Positions 1 to 9,171 of a stretch of DNA of 64,000 nucleotides are shown here, piece after piece. The notes under the pieces are model-generated. The model was not told where the DNA came from. It did no database searches and worked only from the letters and a program-made list of their open reading frames with translations. The stretch comes from Rhizobium tropici CIAT 899 (GTDB lineage: Bacteria > Pseudomonadota > Alphaproteobacteria > Rhizobiales > Rhizobiaceae). The stretch is from contig NC_020061.1 in assembly GCF_000330885.1 (NCBI RefSeq), forward strand, positions 286,717 to 350,716. Direction: 5' to 3'. Within the stretch, counting starts at the first letter, position 1, and each line of letters begins with the position of its first letter. Position numbers and translations under genes: made by a program.

Positions 1-1
1 T

Positions 2-1102
2 TTCGGCGGCGACAAGAGGTTGGACAAGATCATCGATGAGATCGAGGAATTATTCCCGCTGAACAAAGGCGTCAGCATCCAATCGGAATGCCCGATCGGT
101 CTGATTGGCGATGACATCGAGGCTGTGTCGCGCAAGAAGGCGAAGGAACACGACAAGACGATCGTGCCGGTGCGCTGCGAGGGCTTCCGCGGCGTATCGC
201 AATCACTTGGCCACCATATCGCCAACGATTCCATCCGTGACTGGGTTTTCGAGAAAACGGATGTCGAGTTCGAGGCGAGTCCTTACGACATCAACGTCGT
301 CGGCGATTACAATATCGGCGGCGATGCGTGGGCCACGCGCATCCTCCTGGAGGAGATGGGGTTGCGCGTGGTCGGCAACTGGTCTGGAGACGCCACGCTT
401 GCCGAAGTGGAGCGGGCGCCGAAGGCCAAGCTCAACCTCATCCACTGTTACCGGTCGATGAACTACATCTGTCGGCACATGGAGGAAAAGTACGGCATTC
501 CATGGATGGAATACAATTTCTTTGGTCCGTCGCAGATCGAAGCCTCTTTGCGCAAGCTTGCCAAGCATTTCGGGCCGGAAATTGAGGAAAAGACCGAGAA
601 AGTCATTGCCAAGTACCGGCCTTTGGTCGACGCCATCATCGCCAAATACCGACCACGCCTCCAAAGCAAGACCGTGATGCTCTACGTCGGCGGTTTGCGC
701 CCTCGTCACGTGGTCACGGCCTACGAGGATCTCGGCATGGAGATCGTTGGCACCGGCTACGAGTTCGCCCACAACGACGACTATCAGCGCACCGGCCATT
801 ACGTGAAAAAAGGCACGCTCATCTACGACGACGCGACCGGTTATGAACTGGAAAAATTCATCGAGGGGATCCGCCCCGATCTCGTAGGCTCCGGTATCAA
901 GGAAAAGTACCCGGTGCAGAAGATGGGCATTCCATTCCGCCAGATGCATTCGTGGGACTACTCCGGCCCGTATCATGGCTACGACGGCTTTGCCATCTTT
1001 GCCAAAGACATGGACCTCGCCATCAACAATCCAGTCTGGGATCTTTACGACGCCCCCTGGAAGAGAAAGGTCGCGCCGGCTGAGGCGGTTGCGGCCGAAT
1101 GA
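2..1102 (+). CDS. nifD: Nitrogenase MoFe protein alpha chain, C-terminal part (cut by window start)
   Basis: NifD forms the alpha2beta2 MoFe protein with NifK and carries the FeMo cofactor where N2 is reduced. Only the last 366 codons lie in the window; the frame is open from base 2 and the true start is upstream, so the TTG at base 20 is not a start. Recognisable segments are [16 protein letters not shown] (P-cluster cysteine region, Cys154 in Azotobacter numbering), [11 protein letters not shown] (Cys275, cofactor ligand) and the [12 protein letters not shown] stretch holding the cofactor histidine (His442). NifK follows after 125 bases. Expression is presumably from a NifA/sigma54 promoter ahead of nifH or nifD, outside the window. 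Identification is secure from sequence and gene order. Confidence 0.97.
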   Translation, partial: FGGDKRLDKIIDEIEELFPLNKGVSIQSECPIGLIGDDIEAVSRKKAKEHDKTIVPVRCEGFRGVSQSLGHHIANDSIRDWVFEKTDVEFEASPYDINVVGDYNIGGDAWATRILLEEMGLRVVGNWSGDATLAEVERAPKAKLNLIHCYRSMNYICRHMEEKYGIPWMEYNFFGPSQIEASLRKLAKHFGPEIEEKTEKVIAKYRPLVDAIIAKYRPRLQSKTVMLYVGGLRPRHVVTAYEDLGMEIVGTGYEFAHNDDYQRTGHYVKKGTLIYDDATGYELEKFIEGIRPDLVGSGIKEKYPVQKMGIPFRQMHSWDYSGPYHGYDGFAIFAKDMDLAINNPVWDLYDAPWKRKVAPAEAVAAE

Positions 1103-1227
1103 GGGCCTGGCCTGTCTTGGAGCAGGGGCAGGCTAGGCTCTCGCCGCGGATTTGATCCTGACACCTCGAACATCTCGACGTCCTTTGCCGCCATTGGTGC
1201 GGCACGATGAAACGAAAGGCGATTACC

Positions 1228-2769
1228 ATGCCGCAGTCGGCGGAAAAAATTCTCGACCACGCGCCTCTGTTCCGCGAGCCGGAATACAGGCGAATGCTTG
1301 CCGAAAAGAAGCTGAATTTCGAATGTCCGCACCCGGACCAGGTCGTTGCCGATCAAAGCGAGTTCACCAAGACCTGGGAGTACAGGGAGAAAAATCTTGC
1401 CCGCGAAGCCCTCGTAATAAATCCCGCCAAAGCCTGCCAGCCGCTCGGGGCCGTCTTTGCGGCTGCGGGCTTCGAGCGGACCATGTCCTTCGTCCACGGC
1501 AGCCAGGGCTGCGTTGCCTATTACCGGTCGCACCTTTCGCGACACTTCAAGGAGCCTTCGTCGGCGGTTTCGTCCTCGATGACTGAGGACGCGGCGGTAT
1601 TTGGCGGACTGAAGAACATGGTCGACGGGCTCGCCAACACCTATGCGCTCTACGACCCGTCGATGATTGCCGTCTCGACCACCTGCATGGCGGAGGTTAT
1701 CGGCGACGATTTGCACGGCTTTATCGAAAACGCCAAGAGCGAAGGCTCGGTCCCCTTAGACTTCGATGTTCCTTTCGCCCACACGCCCGCCTTCGTCGGC
1801 AGCCATGTCGATGGCTATGACGGCATGGTCAAGGGCATCCTGGAGCACTTCTGGAAGGGCAGGGAGCGCAAGGAACCGAACGGCACCATCAACATCATAC
1901 CCGGGTTCGACGGCTTCTGCGTCGGCAACAACCGCGAGCTCAAGCGCCTGCTGAACCTCATGGGCGTATCGTATACCCTCATCCAGGACGCATCCGACCA
2001 GTTCGATACTCCCTCGGATGGCATGTATCGCATGTATGATGGCGGCACGACGATCGGAGACGTCAAGGAAGCTCTTGGCGCCGAAGCGACACTATCGCTG
2101 CAGCACTACAACACCCGCAAGACGCTGGAATATTGCAAGGAGTTCGGACAGCCGACGGCTTCCTTCCATTATCCCCTTGGCGTTAAAGCAACCGACGAAT
2201 TGCTGGTGAAAATCTCGGAGATTTCCGGCAAGGAAATCCCTTCCGCGATCGGACTGGAGCGTGGGCGCCTCGTCGACGCCATGGCGGACAGCCAAGCCTG
2301 GCTGCACGGAAAGAAATACGCGATCTACGGCGATCCAGATTTTGTCTATGCGGTGGCCCGGTTCGTGATGGAAACCGGCGGCGAGCCCACACATTGCCTC
2401 GCGACCAACGGCACATCTGCGTGGGAAAGCGAAATGAAGGCATTGCTTGCATCCTCGCCGTTCGGAAAGGATGCCAAGGTCTGGGCGGGCAAGGACCTCT
2501 GGGCACTGCGATCACTGCTTTTCACCGAACCGGTGGACCTGTTGATCGGCAATTCCTATGGCAAATATCTGGAGCGCGACACCGGCACGCCGCTGATCCG
2601 GCTGACGTTTCCGATTTTCGACCGGCACCATCATCATCGCTTCCCGCTGATGGGCTACCAAGGCGGGCTGCGTGTCTTAACGACAATCCTCGACACGATA
2701 TTCGACAAACTCGACCGCGAGACGAGCCAAACAGGTGTCACGGACTATTCCTATGACCTCACACGCTAA
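1228..2769 (+). CDS. nifK: Nitrogenase MoFe protein beta chain
   Basis: NifK pairs with NifD and shares the P-cluster. The start is placed at the ATG giving [15 protein letters not shown], the usual rhizobial N-terminus, giving 513 residues; an ATG 21 bases earlier is in frame but would add an atypical leader. P-cluster cysteines are visible in [20 protein letters not shown] and [12 protein letters not shown]. The histidine-rich [16 protein letters not shown] stretch near the C-terminus is also typical. The 3' end overlaps the start of nifE by 17 bases, pointing to coupled translation. No frameshift or missing key residue is seen. Confidence 0.98.
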   Translation: MPQSAEKILDHAPLFREPEYRRMLAEKKLNFECPHPDQVVADQSEFTKTWEYREKNLAREALVINPAKACQPLGAVFAAAGFERTMSFVHGSQGCVAYYRSHLSRHFKEPSSAVSSSMTEDAAVFGGLKNMVDGLANTYALYDPSMIAVSTTCMAEVIGDDLHGFIENAKSEGSVPLDFDVPFAHTPAFVGSHVDGYDGMVKGILEHFWKGRERKEPNGTINIIPGFDGFCVGNNRELKRLLNLMGVSYTLIQDASDQFDTPSDGMYRMYDGGTTIGDVKEALGAEATLSLQHYNTRKTLEYCKEFGQPTASFHYPLGVKATDELLVKISEISGKEIPSAIGLERGRLVDAMADSQAWLHGKKYAIYGDPDFVYAVARFVMETGGEPTHCLATNGTSAWESEMKALLASSPFGKDAKVWAGKDLWALRSLLFTEPVDLLIGNSYGKYLERDTGTPLIRLTFPIFDRHHHHRFPLMGYQGGLRVLTTILDTIFDKLDRETSQTGVTDYSYDLTR

Positions 2770-4327
2770 CGGCAAACGCTCGGCTCCGCCGCCGAGTGTC
2801 TTGCAATCGACATCTAAGGCCGGCGCAAGCCGGTCGCTCGATGCCAGGATCCAGGACGTCTTCGAGGAACCCGCTTGCGAGATGAACCGCGGCAAAGATG
2901 CCAATGTCCGCAAGAAGGGTTGTTCCAAGCCGCTCACCCCCGGGGCGGCAGCCGGTGGCTGCGCGTTCGACGGCGCAAAGATCGTGCTGCAGCCGATCAC
3001 CGACGTCGCGCATCTGATCCATGCTCCGCTCGCCTGCGAAGGCAATTCCTGGGATAACCGTGGTACGGCTTCGTCCGGCCCGATGCTCTGGCGCACGAGC
3101 TTCACCACCGATCTTACCGAACTCGACGTGGTGATGGGCCACGCCGAGCGGAAGCTTTTCAAAGCGATCCGCGAGATCAAGGAAACCTACGCGCCACCGG
3201 CGATCTTCGTCTATTCGACATGCGTTACGGCGCTAATCGGCGACGACATCGAAGCGGTCTGTAAGCGCGCTGCGGAAAAATTCGGCTTGCCGGTGGTGCC
3301 GATCAATGCGCCCGGCTTTTCCGGCTCCAAGAATCTTGGAAACAAGCTCGCCGGCGAGGCGCTGCTCGATCATGTCATCGGCACGGTGGAGCCCGATGAT
3401 GCCGGCCCCTACGACATCAATATCCTCGGCGAATTCAATCTTTCCGGCGAGTTCTGGCTGGTAAAGCCGCTTCTTGATCGGCTTGGCATTCGCGTGCGCG
3501 CCTGCATCCCCGGTGACGCGCGTTATCGTGACATTGCCTCAGCGCATCGTGCCCGGGCAGCGATGATGGTGTGCTCGACCGCACTCATAAATCTTGCCCG
3601 CAAAATGGAGGAACTCTGGGACATTCCGTTCTTCGAAGGGTCCTTCTACGGCATTACCGACACGTCGCAATCGCTGCGGCAGATCGCTGAGCTGCTCGTC
3701 AGGAAGGGCGCCGATCCGGAGATTCTTGAGCGCACCGAGGCGCTGATCGCAGAGCAGGAGGCGATCGCCTGGAAAAAGCTCGCGGCATACCGGTCGCGGC
3801 TTCAAGGCAAGCGTGTGCTGCTTAATACCGGCGGTGTGAAGGCCTGGTCGATTGCCCACGCGCTGATGGAGATCGGCGTCGAAATCGTGGGCACCTCGAC
3901 CAAGAAATCGACGGCCGAAGACAAGGAGCGCATCAAGGAAATTCTGAAGGAGGATCACCGCATGTTCGAGTCGATGGGATCGCGGGAGATGTACGACATT
4001 CTCGCAGAACACAAAGCCGACATCATGCTGTCTGGTGGGCGTACGCAATATGTCGCGCTGAAGGCAAAAACGCCCTGGCTTGATATCAACCAGGAGCGCC
4101 ATCATCCCTATGCCGGCTATGAGGGCATGGTGGAGCTCGTTCGCCAGATCGATCTTGCTATCCACAACCCGATCTGGAGCGAGGTGCGGGAGCCGGCACC
4201 ATGGGACGCCCAGCCCGCAATGAAGGAAGAACTGCAAAGCACGCAAAGCGAGAGCGAGACGTTCCCCGCCTCACAGATCTCGTCGGCGCCTCCGCCGGCG
4301 GCTTCCGCGGGTGGTGAGGAAAGCTGA
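2753..4327 (+). CDS. nifE: FeMo-cofactor scaffold protein NifE
   Basis: NifE with NifN forms the scaffold on which the FeMo-cofactor precursor is matured before insertion into NifDK; it is a paralogue of NifD. The ATG at 2753 gives 524 residues and overlaps nifK; a GTG at 2735 is in frame but less likely. The core shows [20 protein letters not shown], the SWDNRGT stretch, [16 protein letters not shown] and a C-terminal [17 protein letters not shown] segment, all family hallmarks. The last roughly 40 residues are a low-complexity Ser/Pro/Ala/Glu tail that looks dispensable. The stop codon shares one base with the nifN start (TGATG), so nifE and nifN are translationally coupled, as fits two subunits of one complex. 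Confidence 0.97.
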   Translation: MTSHANGKRSAPPPSVLQSTSKAGASRSLDARIQDVFEEPACEMNRGKDANVRKKGCSKPLTPGAAAGGCAFDGAKIVLQPITDVAHLIHAPLACEGNSWDNRGTASSGPMLWRTSFTTDLTELDVVMGHAERKLFKAIREIKETYAPPAIFVYSTCVTALIGDDIEAVCKRAAEKFGLPVVPINAPGFSGSKNLGNKLAGEALLDHVIGTVEPDDAGPYDINILGEFNLSGEFWLVKPLLDRLGIRVRACIPGDARYRDIASAHRARAAMMVCSTALINLARKMEELWDIPFFEGSFYGITDTSQSLRQIAELLVRKGADPEILERTEALIAEQEAIAWKKLAAYRSRLQGKRVLLNTGGVKAWSIAHALMEIGVEIVGTSTKKSTAEDKERIKEILKEDHRMFESMGSREMYDILAEHKADIMLSGGRTQYVALKAKTPWLDINQERHHPYAGYEGMVELVRQIDLAIHNPIWSEVREPAPWDAQPAMKEELQSTQSESETFPASQISSAPPPAASAGGEES

Positions 4328-5718
4328 TGGCCTGCATTCTCCCGCAGACCAAGTCGGCGGCGGTCAATCCGCTGAAATCGTCGCAGCCCCTCGGTGCCGC
4401 TCTAGCCTATCTTGGCGTCGATGGTGCGATACCGCTGTTCCACGGCAGCCAAGGCTGCACCAGCTTCGCGCTGGTGCTCTTCGTGCGCCATTTCAAGGAA
4501 GCCATCCCCCTGCAGACAACGGCGATGGACGCAGTGGCGACGATCCTCGGCGGCGCCGGCAATTTGGAAGAGGCGCTCCTCAATATCAAAACACGCGCTA
4601 AACCGAAGCTGATCGGGATCTGCACGACGGCGCTGGTGGAAACCCGCGGCGAGAATTTCGAGGGCGATCTTGTCAATATCAAGCTGGAGCGTGCCGAAGA
4701 GCTAGCAGGTACCGAGGTCGTGCTAGCGAGCACACCCGATTTCGACGGTGCGATCGAGGAGGGTTGGGCAAAGGCAGTCACCTCCATGATCGAAGGCATT
4801 ACGACCCCAGGCGGCCGGCCCCGCGATCTGAAGAAGATTGCGATCCTCCCCGGTTGGCACCTGACGGTCGCCGATATTGAGCTTCTGCGCGAAACGGTCG
4901 AAAGCTTTGGTCTGAAGCCGGTGATCCTGCCGGACGTCTCGGGCTCGCTCGACGGCACGGTTCCTGACGACCGTTGGGTGCCGACTACCTATGGCGGCAC
5001 GAAGGTCGAGGAAATCCGCGAACTCGGCACCTGCTTCCAGGCGGTTGCGATTGGCGAGCATATGCGCACGGCCGCCGCGGCCCTGCAGGCGAAGACCGGC
5101 GTGCCTTACGTCCTCTTCGAGCAGCTTGTCGGGTTAAAGGCAATCGACCGTTTCATGACGATGCTGGCCATGATCGCCGGCAATCCGGTGCCGCCCGCTG
5201 TGCGGCGGCGCCGCGCACAATTGCAGGACGCACTCCTCGACGGCCATTTTTATTTCGGCGGCAAACGTATCGCGATTGCCGCAGAGCCAGATCATCTTTT
5301 TCAACTTGCAACGTTCTTCAAGGGTATGGGCGCTGAAATAGTCGCCGCCGTTTCGACCACCGGCACAAGCTGCATTCTGCAGAAGGTGCCGGCCGACGCT
5401 GTGCAGGTCGGCGACCTTTCTGATCTCGAAACCATGGCGCGCCACGCTGGCGGTGATTTGATCGTGACCCATTCCCACGGCCGCCAGGCCGCCGAGCGGC
5501 TTGGCGTCCCGCTGATGAGGGTCGGCTTTCCGATCTTTGATCGGCTCGGCAGCCAGCATAAGAAAACCATTCTCTATGAGGGCGCGCGCAACTTCCTGTT
5601 CGAGGCCGCCAACATTTTTCAGTCGAACTGCCGCCGGCCGAGCCCCGAAGCGCTCAATCCCTTGCAAGACATGGAGGCAAAAAATGACGGCCGTCAGACG
5701 TCTTTCACTCGTCACTGA
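4327..5718 (+). CDS. nifN: FeMo-cofactor scaffold protein NifN
   Basis: NifN is the NifK paralogue that completes the NifEN scaffold. The protein has 463 residues. Cofactor or cluster-associated cysteines appear in PLKSSQPLGAALAYLG (cysteine of the Nif[10 protein letters not shown] replaced by Ser, as expected in NifN), FHGSQGCTSFA and GICTTALVETRGE. The C-terminal FPIFDRLGSQHKK segment aligns with the Nif[13 protein letters not shown] region but lacks the histidine run. The gene starts within the nifE stop codon and its last 35 bases overlap nifX, so the reading frames of this operon are tightly interlocked. Confidence 0.97.
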   Translation: MACILPQTKSAAVNPLKSSQPLGAALAYLGVDGAIPLFHGSQGCTSFALVLFVRHFKEAIPLQTTAMDAVATILGGAGNLEEALLNIKTRAKPKLIGICTTALVETRGENFEGDLVNIKLERAEELAGTEVVLASTPDFDGAIEEGWAKAVTSMIEGITTPGGRPRDLKKIAILPGWHLTVADIELLRETVESFGLKPVILPDVSGSLDGTVPDDRWVPTTYGGTKVEEIRELGTCFQAVAIGEHMRTAAAALQAKTGVPYVLFEQLVGLKAIDRFMTMLAMIAGNPVPPAVRRRRAQLQDALLDGHFYFGGKRIAIAAEPDHLFQLATFFKGMGAEIVAAVSTTGTSCILQKVPADAVQVGDLSDLETMARHAGGDLIVTHSHGRQAAERLGVPLMRVGFPIFDRLGSQHKKTILYEGARNFLFEAANIFQSNCRRPSPEALNPLQDMEAKNDGRQTSFTRH

Positions 5719-6184
5719 GGAGGGGCCAGCCCCTGCGCCAGAGTGCCCGAAGGGAGTTCTGCGCGTTGCCATCGCGACACAGGACCTGAAGAGGCTGAAC
5801 GCACATTTCGGGTCTGCCAAGCTTTTTGCAGTCTATGACGTCACCCCAACCGGTTGGGAGATCGTCGAAGCCGTCGATTTTGGTGAAGCAACTGACGAAA
5901 GCGGCAAGCACACGAACGACGGCGGCACCGATCGCATCGCGATGAGGGTCGAGGCGTTGAAGGGATGTCATCTGCTGTTCTGCCTGGCGATCGGCGGGCC
6001 CTCCGCCGCGAAGGTCGTCTCGGCAAAAATCCATCCGATCAAGGTGCCGGAGCCATCGTCCATCGAAGAGGTACTGATGCGCACCCAGACCATGCTGAAA
6101 ACTGCCCCGCCGCCATGGCTGCGCAAGGTGCTTGCAGACGCCGGCATGGGTCTCGCCAAGCCGTTCTTCGACGACGAAGATTAA
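5684..6184 (+). CDS. nifX: FeMo-cofactor carrier/processing protein NifX
   Basis: NifX belongs to the NifX/NifB C-terminal/NafY family (RNase H-like fold) that binds FeMo-co precursors such as NifB-co and the VK cluster and shuttles them to NifEN. The start is set at the ATG at 5684 (MTAVRRLSLVTEEG), inside the end of nifN; an upstream in-frame extension would only read the nifN tail. Family features are LRVAIATQDLKRLNAHFGSA near residue 30, the VDFGEATDESGKHTNDGGTDRI stretch, and CHLLFCLAIGGPSAAKV. Length of 166 residues is slightly longer than the minimal NifX core of about 130. The next gene is 12 bases downstream with a strong AAAGGAGG ribosome site. Confidence 0.95.
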   Translation: MTAVRRLSLVTEEGPAPAPECPKGVLRVAIATQDLKRLNAHFGSAKLFAVYDVTPTGWEIVEAVDFGEATDESGKHTNDGGTDRIAMRVEALKGCHLLFCLAIGGPSAAKVVSAKIHPIKVPEPSSIEEVLMRTQTMLKTAPPPWLRKVLADAGMGLAKPFFDDED

Positions 6185-6196
6185 AGGAGGTCGGCG

Positions 6197-6685
6197 ATGA
6201 CTTCGCCCAGCAACCTTGCGAACACACTCGCAGATGATGATCGCGACGCAATGGCAACCCCGTTCATGAAGCGCCTGGTTCGCTTGGTCAGGGCGCAGGA
6301 TACTCATGGGTCGTGGGACGGAAAATCGGACACTGACCTGCTTGCCGATTTCATTGTGACGAAGGAGCAGCGCCGGCAAATGCCGATCATCGGCGACCCC
6401 GATCCGGACGTGATTTGGAGGCTTCAAATCTTTTACACCTGCGTTGGGCTTGAAATCGAAGGGCACTCAGGCCTCGTCGCCTCCTCGATCGTGACGATGA
6501 ATCCCGAGGGCTTCGGGCGAGTGGTTCTCACGACAGGGCGTTTGGTCGTTTTGTCGAAGACGCTCAGAGACGTCCATCGGTTCGGCTTTGAGACGCTTCG
6601 CAAACTCACCGAGGCCGGCACGAAATTGGTCGATGATGCTGTCATCGCCATAAAAGCCTACCCCGATGTGGCGCGGGCGCCGTGA
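6197..6685 (+). CDS. NifX-associated nitrogen fixation protein (DUF269 family)
   Basis: This 162-residue protein belongs to the DUF269/NifX-associated family found directly downstream of nifX in many diazotrophs; its biochemical role is unsettled but its association with cofactor assembly is consistent. Family features seen are MATPFMKRLVRLVRAQDTHGSWDGKSD, the FIVTKEQRRQMPIIGDPDPDVIWRL stretch and SGLVASSIVTMNPEGFGRVVLTTGRLVV. The start ATG is preceded by AAAGGAGGTCGGCG. It sits between nifX and a small CCE_0567-type gene, the common order in rhizobia. It is cytoplasmic, with no signal peptide or membrane segment. Confidence 0.92.
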   Translation: MTSPSNLANTLADDDRDAMATPFMKRLVRLVRAQDTHGSWDGKSDTDLLADFIVTKEQRRQMPIIGDPDPDVIWRLQIFYTCVGLEIEGHSGLVASSIVTMNPEGFGRVVLTTGRLVVLSKTLRDVHRFGFETLRKLTEAGTKLVDDAVIAIKAYPDVARAP

Positions 6686-6711
6686 ATTCGGGTTTTTGAG
6701 GAAAGAGATAA

Positions 6712-6915
6712 ATGTCAGACATTGTGCAGCAGCTTCAAAAGGTCCGTAAACTGCAGTCACGAGCGACAACCGCGAAAATGGAGTTGCACGATCTTGCCGA
6801 GGACCTGCCGGTCAACTGGCCCAAGATCAAGACGATCGCAGCAAAGACGTTCGACGCATTCGCGGAGTTGAATGCGGCAAAGAACGAGCTTGCCGCCTTG
6901 GAGGATTCGCGATGA
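6712..6915 (+). CDS. Small nif-associated helical protein (CCE_0567 / DUF683 type)
   Basis: A 67-residue, strongly helical protein of the type placed between the DUF269 gene and fdxB in nif operons. Residues 5-67 can form a helical hairpin: MSDIVQQLQKVRKLQSRATT, a turn around DLPVNW, and KTFDAFAELNAAKNELAALE. Structural work on the CCE_0567 family describes a four-helix metal-binding dimer; I see no cysteine here, so any metal site would use acidic residues or histidine. Its stop overlaps the fdxB start (ATGA). Function in this organism is inferred only from position. Confidence 0.85.
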   Translation: MSDIVQQLQKVRKLQSRATTAKMELHDLAEDLPVNWPKIKTIAAKTFDAFAELNAAKNELAALEDSR

Positions 6916-7241
6916 CGGGGACCTTCGTTACCCGTGATGGATCCACCTGGTTGCCGGAGTATCTGACCGCTATCGATGGCAAAACTTGCATCGGCTGCGG
7001 CCGCTGCTTCAAGGTCTGCTCGCGCGATGTCATGCACCTTTACGGCGCAAGTGAAGCGGGTGAAATCCTCGGCATCTGCGATGACGAAGACGACGACTTC
7101 GATGGCGAACTCAATCGTATGATCATGGTCGTGGACGAAGCAGGGCGATGTATCGGCTGCGGCGCCTGCGCCCGCGTCTGCCCGAAGAACTGTCAGATTC
7201 ATATACCGGCTGACAAGCTCGCTTCATGTGCTGGCGTATAA
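6912..7241 (+). CDS. fdxB: nif-associated ferredoxin III (two 4Fe-4S clusters)
   Basis: FdxB is a bacterial-type ferredoxin co-transcribed with nifENX; it is thought to supply electrons to nitrogenase or to cofactor assembly. The 109-residue protein has two cluster motifs, CIGCGRCFKVC (about residues 29-39) and CIGCGACARVCP (about residues 80-91), separated by an acidic insert (DDEDDDFDGE), the usual arrangement for the nif-specific type III ferredoxins. Start overlaps the preceding stop codon. The start of the following small membrane gene lies 16 bases beyond the stop. Confidence 0.95.
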   Translation: MTGTFVTRDGSTWLPEYLTAIDGKTCIGCGRCFKVCSRDVMHLYGASEAGEILGICDDEDDDFDGELNRMIMVVDEAGRCIGCGACARVCPKNCQIHIPADKLASCAGV

Positions 7242-7257
7242 ACGCGGGAGAACGACT

Positions 7258-7521
7258 GTGCCTTTTGCAATTTTCTGTCGCCTCCTGCAACCAGTCATGT
7301 GCTTCAGCCTTCTAGGCGCTTACTTCGTTTCACATTCAATCCGCAGAGCAATGGTCACGACGGTGGATATTTGGCTCCTTCTTCAGGTGGCCTATTTCGC
7401 AAGCGTGCTTTTTTTGATCTGGCGCGCCAGTTGCGCTTTAAAGAGGAGCCAGCGGGTCTTGCGTTTCGATGATCTCGAGGAAATGCGTTACCGGCCAGAG
7501 CATTGCGAAAAGAAAGACTGA
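7258..7521 (+). CDS. Small inner-membrane protein, ExoX/PsiA-like exopolysaccharide repressor
   Basis: An 87-residue protein with two membrane segments (roughly residues 6-24 and 30-48), followed by a basic, charged tail (KRSQRVLRFDDLEEMRYRPEHCEKKD). Size, two-helix topology and tail resemble the ExoX/PsiA proteins of rhizobia, which lower exopolysaccharide synthesis post-transcriptionally. The GTG at 7258 is preferred because GGGAG lies 7-8 bases upstream; an earlier GTG at 7228 would overlap the end of fdxB and lacks a ribosome site. Placement as last gene of the nif operon suggests that polysaccharide production is turned down as nitrogen fixation begins. The family call comes from remembered similarity. 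Confidence 0.6.
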   Translation: MPFAIFCRLLQPVMCFSLLGAYFVSHSIRRAMVTTVDIWLLLQVAYFASVLFLIWRASCALKRSQRVLRFDDLEEMRYRPEHCEKKD

Positions 7522-7638
7522 ACTACCCCGTTGTCTTCCAGCTCGGCTCGATGGTGGGTTTGTTGCCCTTGAGGGCCGGGAACAGATCAGTTGCGAGCCT
7601 CGGGCTGCCTGGAAGACATTGATCATCGAGCATAACGT

Positions 7639-7654
7639 TGTTGGAACAACTACA
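7639..7654. promoter_or_regulatory. NifA upstream activator site (TGT-N10-ACA) for acdS
   Basis: TGTTGGAACAACTACA matches the NifA site exactly. Its centre contains the near-palindrome GTTGTT-GG-AACAAC. It lies about 100 bases upstream of a -24/-12 element at 7752 and about 240 bases ahead of acdS, the usual geometry for NifA plus IHF-assisted activation. Confidence 0.7.
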
Positions 7655-7751
7655 CGACGTGTCCGTCGGCAATGGCTTCCACGGTGTAGCAACCTAAGGA
7701 GTTTATTGCTGTTCGGTTCCCATTGAAGGGTGCTGTGGCAAACGCAGCGAC

Positions 7752-7767
7752 CGGCCTGTGGGTTGCG
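7752..7767 (+). promoter_or_regulatory. Sigma54 -24/-12 promoter for acdS
   Basis: CGGCCTGTGGGTTGCG has GG and GC separated by exactly ten bases, with a TTGC -12 box; the -24 box is GGCCTG rather than GGCACG. Transcription would start near 7778, giving a leader of about 115 bases before acdS. The match is imperfect but the NifA site upstream supports it. Confidence 0.6.
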
Positions 7768-7894
7768 CCGCCTCGACGACGAACGAAGGCCGATGAAGCA
7801 ATGGGATCTAATCAAACGCCGAGGATTGTTGCCGGGCTTGCCCGCCCACGCGTCGTGAACACGTCTATTTCAGGCGCAAATCACTGGAGAGAAC

Positions 7895-8908
7895 ATGCTG
7901 CAAAACTTCGAACGATATCCCCTTACCTTCGGCCCTACGCCTATCGAAAAGCTTGACCGACTTAGCGAGTATCTAGGGGGCAAGGTGGAGATCTATGCCA
8001 AGCGCGAGGACTGCAACTCGGGGCTGGCGTTCGGCGGCAACAAGCTCCGCAAACTCGAGTACATCATCCCGGACGCGATCGCGTCAAATGCCGACACGCT
8101 TGTTTCCATTGGTGGCGTGCAGTCCAACCATACACGCATGGTCGCCGCAGTAGCCGCCAAGATCGGCATGAAATGCCTTCTGGTGCAAGAGGATTGGGTA
8201 CCATATGAGAACGCTGTTTACGATCAGGTTGGGAATATCCTCTTAAGCCGGATCATGGGAGCGGAGGTGCGACTGGTTGATGACGGCTTCAATATCGGCA
8301 TCCGCAGCAGTTGGGAAAGGGCGCTCGACGACGTCAAGCAAATGGGCGGCAGACCCTACGCGATCCCAGCCGGTGCGTCTGTCCATAAATATGGCGGCTT
8401 GGGTTATGTGAGTTTTGCCGAGGAAGTGCGCGCGCAGGAAAAACAGCTTGGTTTTGCCTTTGACTATATCGTGGTTTGCACTGTGACGGGTTCGACGCAA
8501 GCCGGCATGGTCGTTGGTTTCGCCAAGGATGGACGACAGCGCAATGTGATCGGTATCGATGCTTCGGCAACCCCTCTCCAAGCCCAGTCGCAGGTGCTTA
8601 ACATTGCCCGGCAAACTGCGAAGTTCGTCGAACTCGGAAGAGAAATCGCCAATGATGATGTGGTATTGCTCGCGGACTATGCGCACCCCCGTTATGGCAT
8701 TCCTTCCGAGGAAACAAACGAGGCCATTCGCCTTTGCGCGCGGCTGGAAGGCATAATCACTGATCCCGTCTACGAGGGGAAATCGATGCAAGGGATGATA
8801 GATCTCATCAGCAAGGGCTTCTTTCCGAAAGGATCAAGGCTCCTATTCGCGCATCTCGGCGGCGTGCCGGCAATCAATGCTTACAGCGACACGTTTCGCA
8901 ACGGCTGA
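7895..8908 (+). CDS. acdS: 1-aminocyclopropane-1-carboxylate deaminase
   Basis: AcdS is a PLP enzyme that opens the ring of ACC to give 2-oxobutyrate and ammonia, lowering the plant ethylene precursor in or near nodules. The 337-residue protein has the PLP lysine region [11 protein letters not shown] (about residues 45-55), the substrate loop [12 protein letters not shown] and [11 protein letters not shown]. Two residues that separate true ACC deaminases from D-cysteine desulfhydrases are in the deaminase state: Glu in [11 protein letters not shown] and Leu in [16 protein letters not shown] ribosome site precedes the ATG. A NifA site and sigma54 promoter lie upstream, matching the known NifA control of acdS in Mesorhizobium loti. 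Confidence 0.95.
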   Translation: MLQNFERYPLTFGPTPIEKLDRLSEYLGGKVEIYAKREDCNSGLAFGGNKLRKLEYIIPDAIASNADTLVSIGGVQSNHTRMVAAVAAKIGMKCLLVQEDWVPYENAVYDQVGNILLSRIMGAEVRLVDDGFNIGIRSSWERALDDVKQMGGRPYAIPAGASVHKYGGLGYVSFAEEVRAQEKQLGFAFDYIVVCTVTGSTQAGMVVGFAKDGRQRNVIGIDASATPLQAQSQVLNIARQTAKFVELGREIANDDVVLLADYAHPRYGIPSEETNEAIRLCARLEGIITDPVYEGKSMQGMIDLISKGFFPKGSRLLFAHLGGVPAINAYSDTFRNG

Positions 8909-9171
8909 TCCAAAGGAAGAGCCTCCATAGATGCCCTGGACTTTGAAGGTTCCACGGATGCGCCAATAAGCAATAGTACTGCGGGCGACGGCCCTTCTTG
9001 CCAATCTCAGCAATATGAAGATGGGCTAACATCAGCAACAATGGAATACCGCTGGCAACTAAAAAATCCTCCGCCTGAAAAAGCTGAATATCAAGCGCTG
9101 TTGAATTTGACTGATTAAGACGCCGCCAAATTGGCGCCGCTTACACGGCCAGCTTCACGCCGATCCCGCAA
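8909..9171. other. Intergenic region between convergent acdS and the OmpR-type gene
   Basis: No gene is seen. A short palindromic GCCAAATTGGC at about 9127-9137, flanked by GC-rich sequence, could act as a weak bidirectional terminator; there is no T-run. Confidence 0.3.

Noticed and set aside
203..976. Minus-strand open frame of 257 codons opposite nifD
   Set aside because: It is the antisense shadow of a strongly conserved nifD; no family features and no ribosome site.
7552..7567. A second GG-N10-GC match (TGGTGGGTTTGTTGCC) upstream of acdS
   Set aside because: It lies upstream of the NifA site, on the wrong side for activation, and 330 bases from the gene; the element at 7752 fits better.
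7533..7617. Inverted repeat GTCTTCCAG...CTGGAAGAC after the exoX-like gene
   Set aside because: The arms are about 67 bases apart with no T-run; too weak for a terminator call.
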